From Phycisphaeraceae bacterium (lineage in GTDB: Bacteria; Planctomycetota; Phycisphaerae; Phycisphaerales; UBA1924), in assembly GCA_019636495.1 (NCBI GenBank), contig JAHBXL010000024.1:1-39845 (forward strand): 39,845 nt of DNA, in the 5' to 3' direction. The notes under the pieces are model-generated. The model was not told the DNA's origin. It did not search any database and saw only the letters and a list, made by a program, of their open reading frames with translations. Made by a program: the position numbers and the translations under genes. Positions 31,733 to 39,353 of the stretch are shown one piece after another (within the stretch, counting starts at the first letter, position 1; each line of letters opens with the position of its first letter).

Positions 31733-34609
31733 TCAACAACCCGCGAACCACGCCGTCAGGAACGCGAAGATCGCCGGCACGCCGGGTGTGCCGCCAAAGG
31801 CGTACGCAGCGGGGTCGTTGGCGAACCACGCGGTGAGAAACGCGAAGATGTCCGAAACCGCAACGGTTCCATCCAGATCGAAGTCCGCCGCGCACAGCAC
31901 CCGCATCTGCCGCATCATCTCGTGGTCTTCGTGTTCGAGAATGTGGCAGTGATAGGGGAACAGCCCGGTGTAGTTCTCGAACCGCGCGATCACGCGGGTG
32001 ATGTGGCCCGGCGATGCCTGCACGGTGTCCTTCCAGCCGCGCTCGGAGGGATCGGCCGGCACGCGCGGACCGATCGGCTGGCCGGTCACGGTGTCGAACT
32101 CCTGCCGGTCGAGCACCTGGACGGCGACCAGGTGCATGTGCATCGGGTGTACGACGCCGGAGACGTTCCGCCACGCCCAGATCTCGGTCGTCCCCAGCCG
32201 CGGGAACTCGGTGATGTCGTCCCACATCAGGCCGTTGATCGTCCACAGCCCGTCGTGATGGCCGGCGCAATGCGTGTTGGGAACTTGCCGCAGATCGAAG
32301 TCGCGCTGGAGAATCGCCTCGGACTCGGCGATCGTGGGGACGGCAACGAGTTGGCCCGGCACAGGATCGGTGTGGCCGGCTTCGGCGCCGACGATGAACT
32401 TCATGATCTGCGGGATATCAGGGCCCGCGCCGCCAAAGGGGAATGGCGAGGGCGCGCTGTTGTTGAGGATGATCTCGGTCCCCGGGGCGAAGTCGGCAAA
32501 GTCGATGATGACCTCCGCGCGTTCGCCGGGCACGAGCACGAGCGAATGGCTCGCAACGGGCGCGGCCATCAGGCCCAGGTCGGTGCCGATCTGCAGCATG
32601 GTCGCGTCGTTCGACAGCGACAGGTCGTACGCGCGTGAGTTGGAGCCGTTGAGCAGCCGGAAGCGGTACTTGCCACGCTTCACGTGCATGTACGGCCAGA
32701 CCTTGCCGTTCACGAGCGCTACGTCGCCGAAGAAGTGATCGTGCCACATCTCCGGGTAGCGCAGCGAACCATCGGGATTGAACGACCGGTCCTGGATCGC
32801 CAGCGCGACTTCAAACTCTCCCGCGGGAAGGCCCAGCGCGCTCTCCTCATCGTCGCGGAGAATGTAGAAGCCCGCCAGCCCCATCATGACATTCAGGCGC
32901 GTGATCCCCAGCGCGTGGTCGTGATACCAGATGGTCGCCGCGGGCTGGTTGTTCGGGTAGGTGTAGACCGGCGACTGCCCGCCGGGCCCGAAGGTGTGCT
33001 CCGGGTAGCCGTCGCTGTCGGCCGGGACGTGCCCGCCATGAAGGTGCACGACCGTGACCGGTGTCTGGCCCGTCACGTCCGGACCGTGAAGGCATTCGTC
33101 CACCGGCAATACGTGGGTGTTCCGGTGGACACCGGTCTCGAGCACACGCAGATCGTTGATCCACGTGACCGTCACCGGCATGCCGCGCCGCGCTTCGATC
33201 GTGGGCCCCGGGTACGTCCCCGCGTAGCCCCACACTCGCGTCGGAGGCAGATCCCGATGCAGGTGCTGGGCGACCTCGACCATCGCGATCTCGTAGTGCG
33301 CCGATCCGCCGGGCACGCCCGTTACGGGCTGCGCAACCGCCGGACGCGGCAGTTCATCCACAAAGGGCGTCAGTTGCACGGGGCAACTCACGGAGGCGCA
33401 CGACACGCCCGATCCGTGAAACGTTCCCCCCTGCGCCGCGCAGGCGGACTCGCTGGCCAGCACGCACACACCGGAAGTCTGGCAGCACGCGCCCGCGGGC
33501 TGGGGCGGCAGATAGACCACCGTCAGTTGCGGACGGTTCGCCACGGTGGTCGATTGGCGGCTGCTGTAGCGGCGCGTGTTGCTCGAACTGCCCTCGTCGC
33601 CGCGGATGATCCACCCGGCGTTGGGCGCGGCCGCGTTCACCCACGCCTGCACGTCGGCGATCAGACCGGCGCCGGTGAAGGTGTAGAACCCCGTGGTCGC
33701 CGGGATCATGAGCATCGCGCTGTTCGCCCCGCCGAAGTCGCCGCCGGGCGTGCTCCAGAACACAGTGCTGTGATACCTGTGCAGCCAGGTTGCGTCCCCC
33801 GTGGTCGCCGCGCCGCCGGACCCTTCGTTGCCGCCCGCAAGCGATGTTCCCTCGCCCCAATCGGCCAGCAGCCGGTGTACGGTCGCGTGCACGGTCGATC
33901 CCTGCGCCTGATTGCAGTGCATCCGCAGTTGCACCGATTGCACCGATGCTCCGGACGGGATCGTCGAAACATCGAACGCGATCACCGCGCGCCGTCTCTG
34001 CCCGCTGTTCTGATTGCCCGTGTAGAGGTGCGTCCCCAGCGCGTTGCTCAGCGCGCCCGCGGCGTCCTCGTAGAGCGTGTTGTCCTTGGCCGCCTCGAGA
34101 ACAAGCGTGATCGGCTGGACCTGGCACGGATTCGGTTGGCAAGCGCTCCCCGGGCCCTGGAATGCCCCGCCCATGCCCGTGCAGGCTTCGGGCGTCGCGA
34201 TCATGCACGACGCATTCGCCATGCAGCACGCCCCCGAGCCCGCCGGAAGCACCGTAACGGTCCCCGCCATCCCGCCGGCGGTCTGGTCGCCGTTGTCAAA
34301 TCCGTGCGGGCGGCAGTAGTACCACCATGTCCCGGCGTGCGTGAACGTGTGCTCGAACACCGGATTGGAAGAGGTGATCGGCGCGTCCCATTGCTCAGGA
34401 GTTCCGGCAACGGCCGTGGTCGTGTGATTGCCCTGCACGTGCACCCAGCGCACCGTATCGCCGACGTTGATCACCGCGTCGACCACGGGTCCGGGCGGCT
34501 GGTTGATGCTGAACTCAAGATTGAAGACGTAGACCACGACCACGTCCGCGCGGACCACCAGCGAGAGCATCAGGCTCAGTACGAGCCCCAGCAGGTTCGT
34601 TCGATTCAT
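31733..34609 (-). CDS. Secreted multicopper oxidase with cupredoxin, DNRLRE-like and six-Cys modules and a WFAGC dockerin-like tail
   Basis: A 958-residue secreted modular oxidase. After a signal peptide (MNRTNLLGLVLSLMLSLVVRA) comes a plastocyanin-like domain (about 23-117) with GNHTTTAV, WYYCRPHG and a later Met, a full type-1 copper set. Two six-Cys modules (about 122-160 and 378-415) share the spacing CC-x5-C-x7-C-x13-C-x4-C and flank a DNRLRE/CBM96-like beta domain (about 165-370). The CotA-like multicopper oxidase part (about 420-900) has all four copper motifs: HLHGGH, WYHDHA, HPMHMH and HCHILEHEDHEM. The tail (about 903-958) is a dockerin-like CAADFDLDGTVAVSDIFAFL unit ending in WFAGC. 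ATG 34609 has AAGGAGG 8 nt upstream. Likely substrates are phenolics, metal ions or organic pigments. Confidence 0.9.
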   Translation of the reverse strand: MNRTNLLGLVLSLMLSLVVRADVVVVYVFNLEFSINQPPGPVVDAVINVGDTVRWVHVQGNHTTTAVAGTPEQWDAPITSSNPVFEHTFTHAGTWWYYCRPHGFDNGDQTAGGMAGTVTVLPAGSGACCMANASCMIATPEACTGMGGAFQGPGSACQPNPCQVQPITLVLEAAKDNTLYEDAAGALSNALGTHLYTGNQNSGQRRRAVIAFDVSTIPSGASVQSVQLRMHCNQAQGSTVHATVHRLLADWGEGTSLAGGNEGSGGAATTGDATWLHRYHSTVFWSTPGGDFGGANSAMLMIPATTGFYTFTGAGLIADVQAWVNAAAPNAGWIIRGDEGSSSNTRRYSSRQSTTVANRPQLTVVYLPPQPAGACCQTSGVCVLASESACAAQGGTFHGSGVSCASVSCPVQLTPFVDELPRPAVAQPVTGVPGGSAHYEIAMVEVAQHLHRDLPPTRVWGYAGTYPGPTIEARRGMPVTVTWINDLRVLETGVHRNTHVLPVDECLHGPDVTGQTPVTVVHLHGGHVPADSDGYPEHTFGPGGQSPVYTYPNNQPAATIWYHDHALGITRLNVMMGLAGFYILRDDEESALGLPAGEFEVALAIQDRSFNPDGSLRYPEMWHDHFFGDVALVNGKVWPYMHVKRGKYRFRLLNGSNSRAYDLSLSNDATMLQIGTDLGLMAAPVASHSLVLVPGERAEVIIDFADFAPGTEIILNNSAPSPFPFGGAGPDIPQIMKFIVGAEAGHTDPVPGQLVAVPTIAESEAILQRDFDLRQVPNTHCAGHHDGLWTINGLMWDDITEFPRLGTTEIWAWRNVSGVVHPMHMHLVAVQVLDRQEFDTVTGQPIGPRVPADPSERGWKDTVQASPGHITRVIARFENYTGLFPYHCHILEHEDHEMMRQMRVLCAADFDLDGTVAVSDIFAFLTAWFANDPAAYAFGGTPGVPAIFAFLTAWFAGC
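31737..31807. repeat. 71-nt near-identical repeat, copy 1 (tail of the multicopper oxidase gene)
   Basis: These 71 bases match 34790-34860 at 70 positions, with a single T/C difference. Both copies are in the same orientation and encode the same final tail segment (about YAFGGTPGVPAIFAFLTAWF). The neighbouring coding sequence is unrelated, so the identity points to recent duplication or gene conversion of the tail, not to whole-gene duplication. Confidence 0.9.
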
Positions 34610-34662
34610 GCCGCGGTCCTCCTTCGGTGCAGGGTTGCCCGATGAAACAAGACTTCATGATA

Positions 34663-34690
34663 AGAATATCGTTATATCGCTTTGTGGCAA
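34663..34690 (-). promoter_or_regulatory. Possible sigma70-like promoter of the multicopper oxidase gene
   Basis: On the minus strand TTGCCA (34690-34685) and TATTCT (34668-34663) are 16 nt apart, within an AT-rich island of about 45 bases that is unusual for this GC-rich window. A start around 34655 would leave a leader of roughly 46 nt before the ATG, with AAGGAGG in place. No perfect operator palindrome was found. The assignment rests on two hexamers and base composition only. Confidence 0.35.
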
Positions 34691-34782
34691 GGCCCACGAC
34701 GAAATCGGACCCCGTGTGGAATCCGAAGTCTCTATTTTGCAGAGATTTACGTGCACACCACCGGTGAGCGTACCCGTCAGAT

Positions 34783-36069
34783 TCAGGGGCAACCCGCGAA
34801 CCACGCCGTCAGGAACGCGAAGATCGCCGGCACGCCGGGCGTGCCGCCAAAGGCGTACGCGGCCGGATCTCCCGCAAACCACGCGGCGAGGAACGCGAAG
34901 ATGTCCCCCACCTCGCGCGTGCCGTTCCCATCGAAATCGGCCGCGCACGGCATGGGGATCGTCGCCACCCAGGCCTCCTGCTGGCCATCGGGATTGATGC
35001 CGAAGCCGACAATCACCGTGCCATCGTCGCTCATGGCCGTTGCGCTCTGCAGATGCCAGAGCGACATGCTCACTCCACCATTGAGCAGCGCAGCGCGGAT
35101 GGAGATCGCCGGCGCGCCGGCATTCCACAACATCGCCGTATTGCCCGACCCGCCGAACAGGCATAGCCCGACCGCGCGCCGGCCCCCATCGGTGACGGCG
35201 AACGATCCGCCCGAGTCGAACCCCGGTGGAATCTCCAAGTCGGTGCGCCCGCCGTCGGCGCTCCACAGGAACGGCTTGCTCAGGCCGAACTCCGTGAACG
35301 AGCCGACAACGGTGTGCCCATCGGGCGAGACACCGCGCGCAATGCCCGACCATTCCGCCGCGGAAATGTCCACCATCCCACCCGCCTCCGTCCATCGCCA
35401 TGGACGATTCGCAAACATCGCATCGTTGGCATTGCCGACGATGACCGATCCATCGCTCGAGCACGCCCGCGCGATGGTCTGATGTCCGGGCCCGGCGACG
35501 ACTCCCGGGATCGTGCCCAGACTCACCATGCCGCCATCGGGCGTCCAACGGAACGCCCGCGTGATCGGCAGCGGCGGCGGAAAACCAATCTGGTTCTCGA
35601 GGAACTCGCCGCACGCCACACCACCATCCGCGCTGCACGAGTACACCACGCCGCTGTAGCCCATCGCGGGGTACGGCATCGGGATCGGGCTCGGACACGC
35701 GGGCGTGATGCACCACGACACCGGCTGGCGGAAACCACTCGCGTTGTTGGCATCGCCGAACGCAGTCGTCGCGGCGTTGTCGCAGGCGCGCGCTTCAGCC
35801 GTCGCGCCCGCCGCGAGTGATGGCAGCATGACCGGGCCAACCCACCCCGATTCGCCGAGCATCCATACCACCGCCACCTCCGCGCCGTTGTTCGAGCGAC
35901 CCACGATCACTCGGCCGTTGGCCGACACCCCGCTGGCACGGCTCGAGAACGCGCCCCCGGGCAGTTCTCCCAGCGGGGTAAACGAGTGCGCAACCTGCCC
36001 ACCCGCCGCGCACGCGAACAGGAAGGACAAGAGCACGCCACCTTCCACCAACCTGCGGACTTTGTGCAT
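34783..36069 (-). CDS. Secreted HAF-repeat beta-propeller-like protein with WFAGC dockerin-like tail
   Basis: A 428-residue exported protein. It begins with a signal peptide (MHKVRRLVEGGVLLSFLF, then AAGG). Residues about 30-360 carry HAF-type repeats with the pattern ASGVSANGRVIVG, FRWTPDGGMVSLG, ARACSSDGSVIVGNA, PWRWTEAGGMVDI, GVSPDGHTVVGSF and FLWSADGG; such repeats are usually read as propeller blades and have no known enzyme activity. The tail CAADFDGNGTREVGDIFAFL and a second half-unit end in WFAGCP, nearly the same as in the multicopper oxidase. ATG 36069 is preferred over ATG 36090 because GGAG lies 7 nt upstream and the signal peptide then starts with a short basic n-region. It is in line with the oxidase and protease genes, all on the minus strand. 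Confidence 0.82.
   Translation of the reverse strand: MHKVRRLVEGGVLLSFLFACAAGGQVAHSFTPLGELPGGAFSSRASGVSANGRVIVGRSNNGAEVAVVWMLGESGWVGPVMLPSLAAGATAEARACDNAATTAFGDANNASGFRQPVSWCITPACPSPIPMPYPAMGYSGVVYSCSADGGVACGEFLENQIGFPPPLPITRAFRWTPDGGMVSLGTIPGVVAGPGHQTIARACSSDGSVIVGNANDAMFANRPWRWTEAGGMVDISAAEWSGIARGVSPDGHTVVGSFTEFGLSKPFLWSADGGRTDLEIPPGFDSGGSFAVTDGGRRAVGLCLFGGSGNTAMLWNAGAPAISIRAALLNGGVSMSLWHLQSATAMSDDGTVIVGFGINPDGQQEAWVATIPMPCAADFDGNGTREVGDIFAFLAAWFAGDPAAYAFGGTPGVPAIFAFLTAWFAGCP
34790..34860. repeat. 71-nt near-identical repeat, copy 2 (tail of the HAF-repeat gene)
   Basis: Partner of 31737-31807 with one mismatch. A separate 30-nt exact match links the next part of this tail (34877-34906) with the metalloprotease tail (36263-36292). 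The tails therefore look like a mosaic whose parts are shared between neighbouring genes. Confidence 0.9.
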
Positions 36070-36168
36070 CGTCGGGCTCCGATACCCCATGCAACAGCCT
36101 ACCGCGCGGGAAAGGCCCGGGCCAGCAATGCCGCATACGCGCCCGCAAGAAGTGGAGCGACCACGTCG

Positions 36169-37848
36169 CTACGGACACCCCGCAAACCACGTGTCGAGAA
36201 ACACCAGTATCGCCGACACGCCCAGCGAGCCGCCGAAGAAGTACGCCGCGGGCTCGCTGTTGAACCACGCGGCGAGGAACGCGAAGATGTCCGACACCTC
36301 CACCTCCCCGTTGCCGTCAAAGTCCGCCGCGCACGGAACGGAGACGGCCAGGTCCGCCGCGTTGCTCTGCGTGCCCGAGCATGCGTTGGCGACGGTGACG
36401 CGGTAGGTGCCGGCATCGGAGGTCTGCACGCCGGTGATGATCAGCACCGGACTCGTCGCCCCGCTGATGCGCCCGCCGTTGACCACCATCGCGCCGTTGC
36501 GCGTCCACTGGTAGGTCTCCGCGCCCGTCGCCGCCACGGCGAACACGGCGGTCTGCCCCTGTTGGACACTCTGCGGCTGCGGCTGCATGCTGATCGATGG
36601 CCCCTGCACCTCCCCGCTGTTGCGGAAGTTGGCGATCGTGTACGCCGCGAGGTTGATCGACTGCGCGTTGTGTGCCGAGTTGGACTGGCCGGGCGGGATG
36701 CCCGTCGGGGTCCCCTGGTGCAGCACGTCGGGGTTCGAGAACCGCGCCACGCGCGAGCCGGGCGAATACGCCATCACCGAGCGGTACGTGGTGCCGTTGG
36801 TGCCCACCCAGCGGTGGCCATATGAATACGAGTACAGCGCGCTCCCCGCGTTGTCGCGGTCGTGCGCACACCCCATGTTGTGCCCGAGTTCGTGTGCGAA
36901 CGTGAGGTTCCCCACCGCGCACGAGTAGTGTGTCACGCTGAACGCCGACGTCGCGAACGACGGCGAAAGATTGGTCATGAGATACGCGATCCCGCACGCG
37001 CCGGAGTTGGCGTTCAGCAGCGCGACCATGTCGGCGTTGTACTGGTTCCGCAGCGCGTGCACCTCGTCCATGTGGCCATCGCTGGTCGATCGCAGGCGCG
37101 ACAAGTCCTGGCTGAACCCGCTCCCCTCTGCGTAATCCACCTCGGCCCGGTGCGCAAGCCGCAGGCGCGTGGCGATGCCGCTCTGCTGGTAGGCGTTGTT
37201 CGCCGACGAGATGCACGAGTTGCACATCGCGATGATCGCGTTCGTTCCGCCCGCGCCGCTGCGCGCTGCGGGCGTGTAGACGATCAGCACGTCGATCCAC
37301 TCCCCGCTGTCCGGGCAACCGCCGCGGAGCGCGAACCCGCCATCATCATCGTCTTCGCCCGGCCGCCACACCTGCTCACGCCCCGTCGCACACCGCGGGA
37401 ACTTCGCGCTGTTCAGTTCGCGCGCCCACGGCACGCCGTCGGGCGCGGGCCGCACCTCGAACGCGCGGCCATCGGCCGTCCACAGGTTCAGCACCATCGC
37501 GTCCTGCTCGACGCTCAGCACGAACCATCCATCGCCGCCCGCCGCATCGCGCGGCAGCGCGCCCGTCCACGTGAAACTCAGCCCATCGCGGAACTCCAGA
37601 GCATCGAACCGGGCCTCGATCCGGGCATCATCGAACAGGTTGAACACCACGCCGTCGCCCGCGACCGCCGCGGCGAGCAGGTCCATCCGCACTCCCACCG
37701 GCCGCGCACGCTGAACCGTCGGCTCGGTCGGCCGCGCTGCGCCCGCTTCGCCGGGTACGAACAACTCCTGAATATCCGCCGCGACGGGCTGCATGGCCCC
37801 GCACACAATCACGCCCAACGCCAAAACGCCGCACCAGAGTGCCCGCAT
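36169..37848 (-). CDS. Secreted metzincin metalloprotease (reprolysin-like) with Ig-like domain and WFAGC dockerin-like tail
   Basis: A 559-residue secreted protease. The signal peptide (MRALWCGVLALGVIVCGAMQ) is preceded by GGAGG 7 nt before ATG 37848, which fixes the start. A pro-region of about 150 residues follows. The catalytic domain (about 165-400) begins WIDVLIVYTPAAR and carries the zinc motif HELGHNMGCAHD and the Met-turn SVMAYSPGS, which makes it a metzincin like bacterial M12B-type proteases. An Ig-like domain (about 410-500) has VQQGQTAVFAVAATGAETYQW and TSDAGTYRVTVANACSG. The tail is CAADFDGNGEVEVSDIFAFL ending WFAGCP. Many cysteines in the catalytic part suggest disulfides and export. 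It is the third gene with this tail in a row on the minus strand. Confidence 0.9.
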   Translation of the reverse strand: MRALWCGVLALGVIVCGAMQPVAADIQELFVPGEAGAARPTEPTVQRARPVGVRMDLLAAAVAGDGVVFNLFDDARIEARFDALEFRDGLSFTWTGALPRDAAGGDGWFVLSVEQDAMVLNLWTADGRAFEVRPAPDGVPWARELNSAKFPRCATGREQVWRPGEDDDDGGFALRGGCPDSGEWIDVLIVYTPAARSGAGGTNAIIAMCNSCISSANNAYQQSGIATRLRLAHRAEVDYAEGSGFSQDLSRLRSTSDGHMDEVHALRNQYNADMVALLNANSGACGIAYLMTNLSPSFATSAFSVTHYSCAVGNLTFAHELGHNMGCAHDRDNAGSALYSYSYGHRWVGTNGTTYRSVMAYSPGSRVARFSNPDVLHQGTPTGIPPGQSNSAHNAQSINLAAYTIANFRNSGEVQGPSISMQPQPQSVQQGQTAVFAVAATGAETYQWTRNGAMVVNGGRISGATSPVLIITGVQTSDAGTYRVTVANACSGTQSNAADLAVSVPCAADFDGNGEVEVSDIFAFLAAWFNSEPAAYFFGGSLGVSAILVFLDTWFAGCP

Positions 37849-37936
37849 ATCCACGCCTCCTGCCATCCGCATTGCGCGGCCACAGACCCAGCCCGAAAGG
37901 GCCTTTGCCGAATACTGGCTGTTCGCGTCCGGGGGG

Positions 37937-37966
37937 CGGTGGTTCCGATGGTCCCACCGGTTTTTG
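37937..37966 (+). terminator. Terminator-like hairpin on the + strand
   Basis: CGGTGG (37937-37942) and CCACCG (37954-37959) enclose an 11-nt loop and are followed by GTTTTTG. Read on the + strand it looks like a weak intrinsic terminator, yet the flanking genes are both on the minus strand. It may stop antisense transcription, or it may be chance. It sits in the 139-nt gap between the SdiA-regulated-type and protease genes; nothing else is seen in that gap. Confidence 0.3.
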
Positions 37967-37987
37967 AGGCCGATCGACCCCGGGCCT

Positions 37988-38971
37988 TCAACCGCACCCC
38001 GCGAACCACGCCGCGAGGAACGAGAAGACATCCCCCACTTCGACCCCGCTCGCCCCATCGTAGTTCGCGGCCGGATTCCCCGCGAACCACGCGATCAGGA
38101 ACGCGAAGATGTCGCCCACGTTCAGCGCGCCGTTGTGATCGAAGTCGGCCGGGCAGGCGCGCTCGAAGATGTACAGCCGCGGCGTCTCATCCACGATGAA
38201 GATGACGCCCCGCTCATCGATCGCGATGCCCTCGGCCGTGGCGGAGATGCCGGCAAGGTCGAGCGTCTGGAGCACGACGCCCGCGCGCGTGCACTTCACC
38301 ACTCGCGCCGACTCCTGGCTGATGATCAGCAGATTGTCCTGGTCGGCCGTGCCCACCAGCGAGGGCACGGTCGAGAGCACGGCGATGTCGGCAAGATCGA
38401 GCAGGCCGAGCGAGGCGGGGAAGAACTGGTCGATGACCGTCGCCGAGTTGGTGCCGAAGTCGGCGATGACGCGGAGCACGCGCTGCGGCGTCTTCTCCTT
38501 GACGGCGAAGAACAGGCCGGTGCGCGGCTCGAACGCGATGCCCTCGATGCCGCTGTTGCCGGTCTCGGGGCCGAGCGAGACGAACGGGAGAGTCGCCCGA
38601 GACACCGAGCCGAACCTGACATACGAGAGTTCGTAGAGGTTCTGCAGACGCTCCTCGGCGACGACGAACCGACCGTTGCCGGTGTAGGTCAGCCCCTCGG
38701 TATCCTGAAACCCGCTGAAAGTCATCGCGCCGAGGTATGCCCCGGCACGCGTGAACTCGCCGATGCCCAGGCCCTCATCGCCGATGATGTAGAGGCGGCC
38801 AGTGTCGGGGTTGTACGCGATGGCCGAGGCCTCATCGACAAATGTCGGCAGGTTCACCGTCGCGGCAAGGCGATACTCGGACAAATCAACACGCGCCACC
38901 TGCGCCGCGGCGAACTGCCGCGAGAACTGACAGAGACAGGCCGACAATGTGAAAGCGATCGCTCTGTGCAT
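37988..38971 (-). CDS. Secreted SdiA-regulated (YjiK)-type beta-propeller protein with WFAGC dockerin-like tail
   Basis: A 327-residue exported protein. After a signal-like N-terminus (MHRAIAFTLSACLCQF) the body (about 25-260) has the SdiA-regulated pattern: VDEASAIAYNPDTGRLYIIG, GIGEFTRAGAYLGAMTFSGF followed by DTEGLTYTGNGRFVVAEER, NSGIEGIAFEPRTGLFFAVKE and SATAEGIAIDERGVIFIVDE. Such proteins form a propeller and are sometimes linked to phytase-like or calcium-binding folds; no catalytic residues are assignable. The tail is CPADFDHNGALNVGDIFAFL, then a shorter spacer and FSFLAAWFAGCG. ATG 38971 has no clear Shine-Dalgarno sequence. The frame upstream to 39190 overlaps the opposite-strand dockerin-like ORF and is not supported. 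Confidence 0.82.
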   Translation of the reverse strand: MHRAIAFTLSACLCQFSRQFAAAQVARVDLSEYRLAATVNLPTFVDEASAIAYNPDTGRLYIIGDEGLGIGEFTRAGAYLGAMTFSGFQDTEGLTYTGNGRFVVAEERLQNLYELSYVRFGSVSRATLPFVSLGPETGNSGIEGIAFEPRTGLFFAVKEKTPQRVLRVIADFGTNSATVIDQFFPASLGLLDLADIAVLSTVPSLVGTADQDNLLIISQESARVVKCTRAGVVLQTLDLAGISATAEGIAIDERGVIFIVDETPRLYIFERACPADFDHNGALNVGDIFAFLIAWFAGNPAANYDGASGVEVGDVFSFLAAWFAGCG

Positions 38972-39002
38972 GAGGGGTTGCCAGCATACACCCGCCGCGG
39001 CG

Positions 39003-39019
39003 GAATCCCAACGGGATTC
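39003..39019. other. Perfect 7-bp inverted repeat in a divergent gap
   Basis: GAATCCC (39003-39009) and GGGATTC (39013-39019) are separated by AAC, midway between the divergent starts at 38971 and 39044. It could be an operator or a leader hairpin. Nothing else in the gap is distinctive. Confidence 0.35.
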
Positions 39020-39043
39020 ACGCGGTTGGACAGGCCGCGGGCG

Positions 39044-39229
39044 ATGCGCGCTGCCGACTGGTGCGGCGATGCCTGGGTCGGCATCGAGGACATCTTCTGC
39101 TTCCTGCAGGACTGGTTCATGGACGAGCCCGCGGCGTGCCAGTTCGGAGGGACGCCGGGCGTCGCCGCGATCTACGCCTACCTGGCCCACTGGTTCGCGT
39201 TCGGCGTGGGGCCGTGCGAGGAAGAGTGA
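39044..39229 (+). CDS. Free-standing dockerin-like ORF (61 residues), possibly a gene relic
   Basis: A 61-residue ORF on the strand opposite to the other tail-bearing genes. Its whole sequence is a tail module: ADWCGDAWVGIEDIFCFL, FGGTPGVAAIYAYLAHWF, and an end GVGPC plus three Glu instead of WFAGC. The Ca-loop Asp/Asn positions are partly replaced (Trp and Cys where others have Phe/Asp and Asn/Gly). It has no signal peptide and only a weak ribosome binding site. A strong terminator follows 48 nt after its TGA on the same strand, so transcription in this direction is likely. Either it is a small protein in its own right, or it is the surviving 3' end of a larger gene whose body was lost by rearrangement. 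I consider the relic somewhat more likely. Confidence 0.5.
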   Translation: MRAADWCGDAWVGIEDIFCFLQDWFMDEPAACQFGGTPGVAAIYAYLAHWFAFGVGPCEEE

Positions 39230-39277
39230 GGTGACCGGCTGAGCAAGAGTGCTCTTATGTCGCTCTCATACGCAACT

Positions 39278-39312
39278 GGGCCCCGCTTCCAGTCAGGAGC
39301 GGGGCCCTTTCT
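39278..39312 (+). terminator. Rho-independent terminator
   Basis: GGGCCCCGCT (39278-39287) pairs perfectly with AGCGGGGCCC (39298-39307) and is followed by TTTCT. The T run is only on the + strand, so the element serves the + strand ORF ending at 39229. The minus-strand PEP-CTERM gene approaching from the right lacks a matching T run here. Confidence 0.85.
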
Positions 39313-39353
39313 ATGTGAGACGAGAACTTCCGAAACTCACGCGGTGCGAGGGC

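Noticed and set aside
32684..34645. A 653-codon open frame on the + strand over the multicopper oxidase
   Set aside because: Antisense to clear copper-binding motifs, with Arg/His-rich composition and no domain.
34640..34690. AT-rich stretch upstream of the multicopper oxidase as an operator palindrome
   Set aside because: The GATAT/TTATC segments pair only imperfectly over 20 bases; I kept only a low-confidence promoter call.
31737..34860. The 71-nt near-identical repeats as an attachment site or transposon ends
   Set aside because: Both copies lie inside coding tails in the same frame and orientation, with no transposase, integrase or terminal inverted repeat; tail conversion explains them better.
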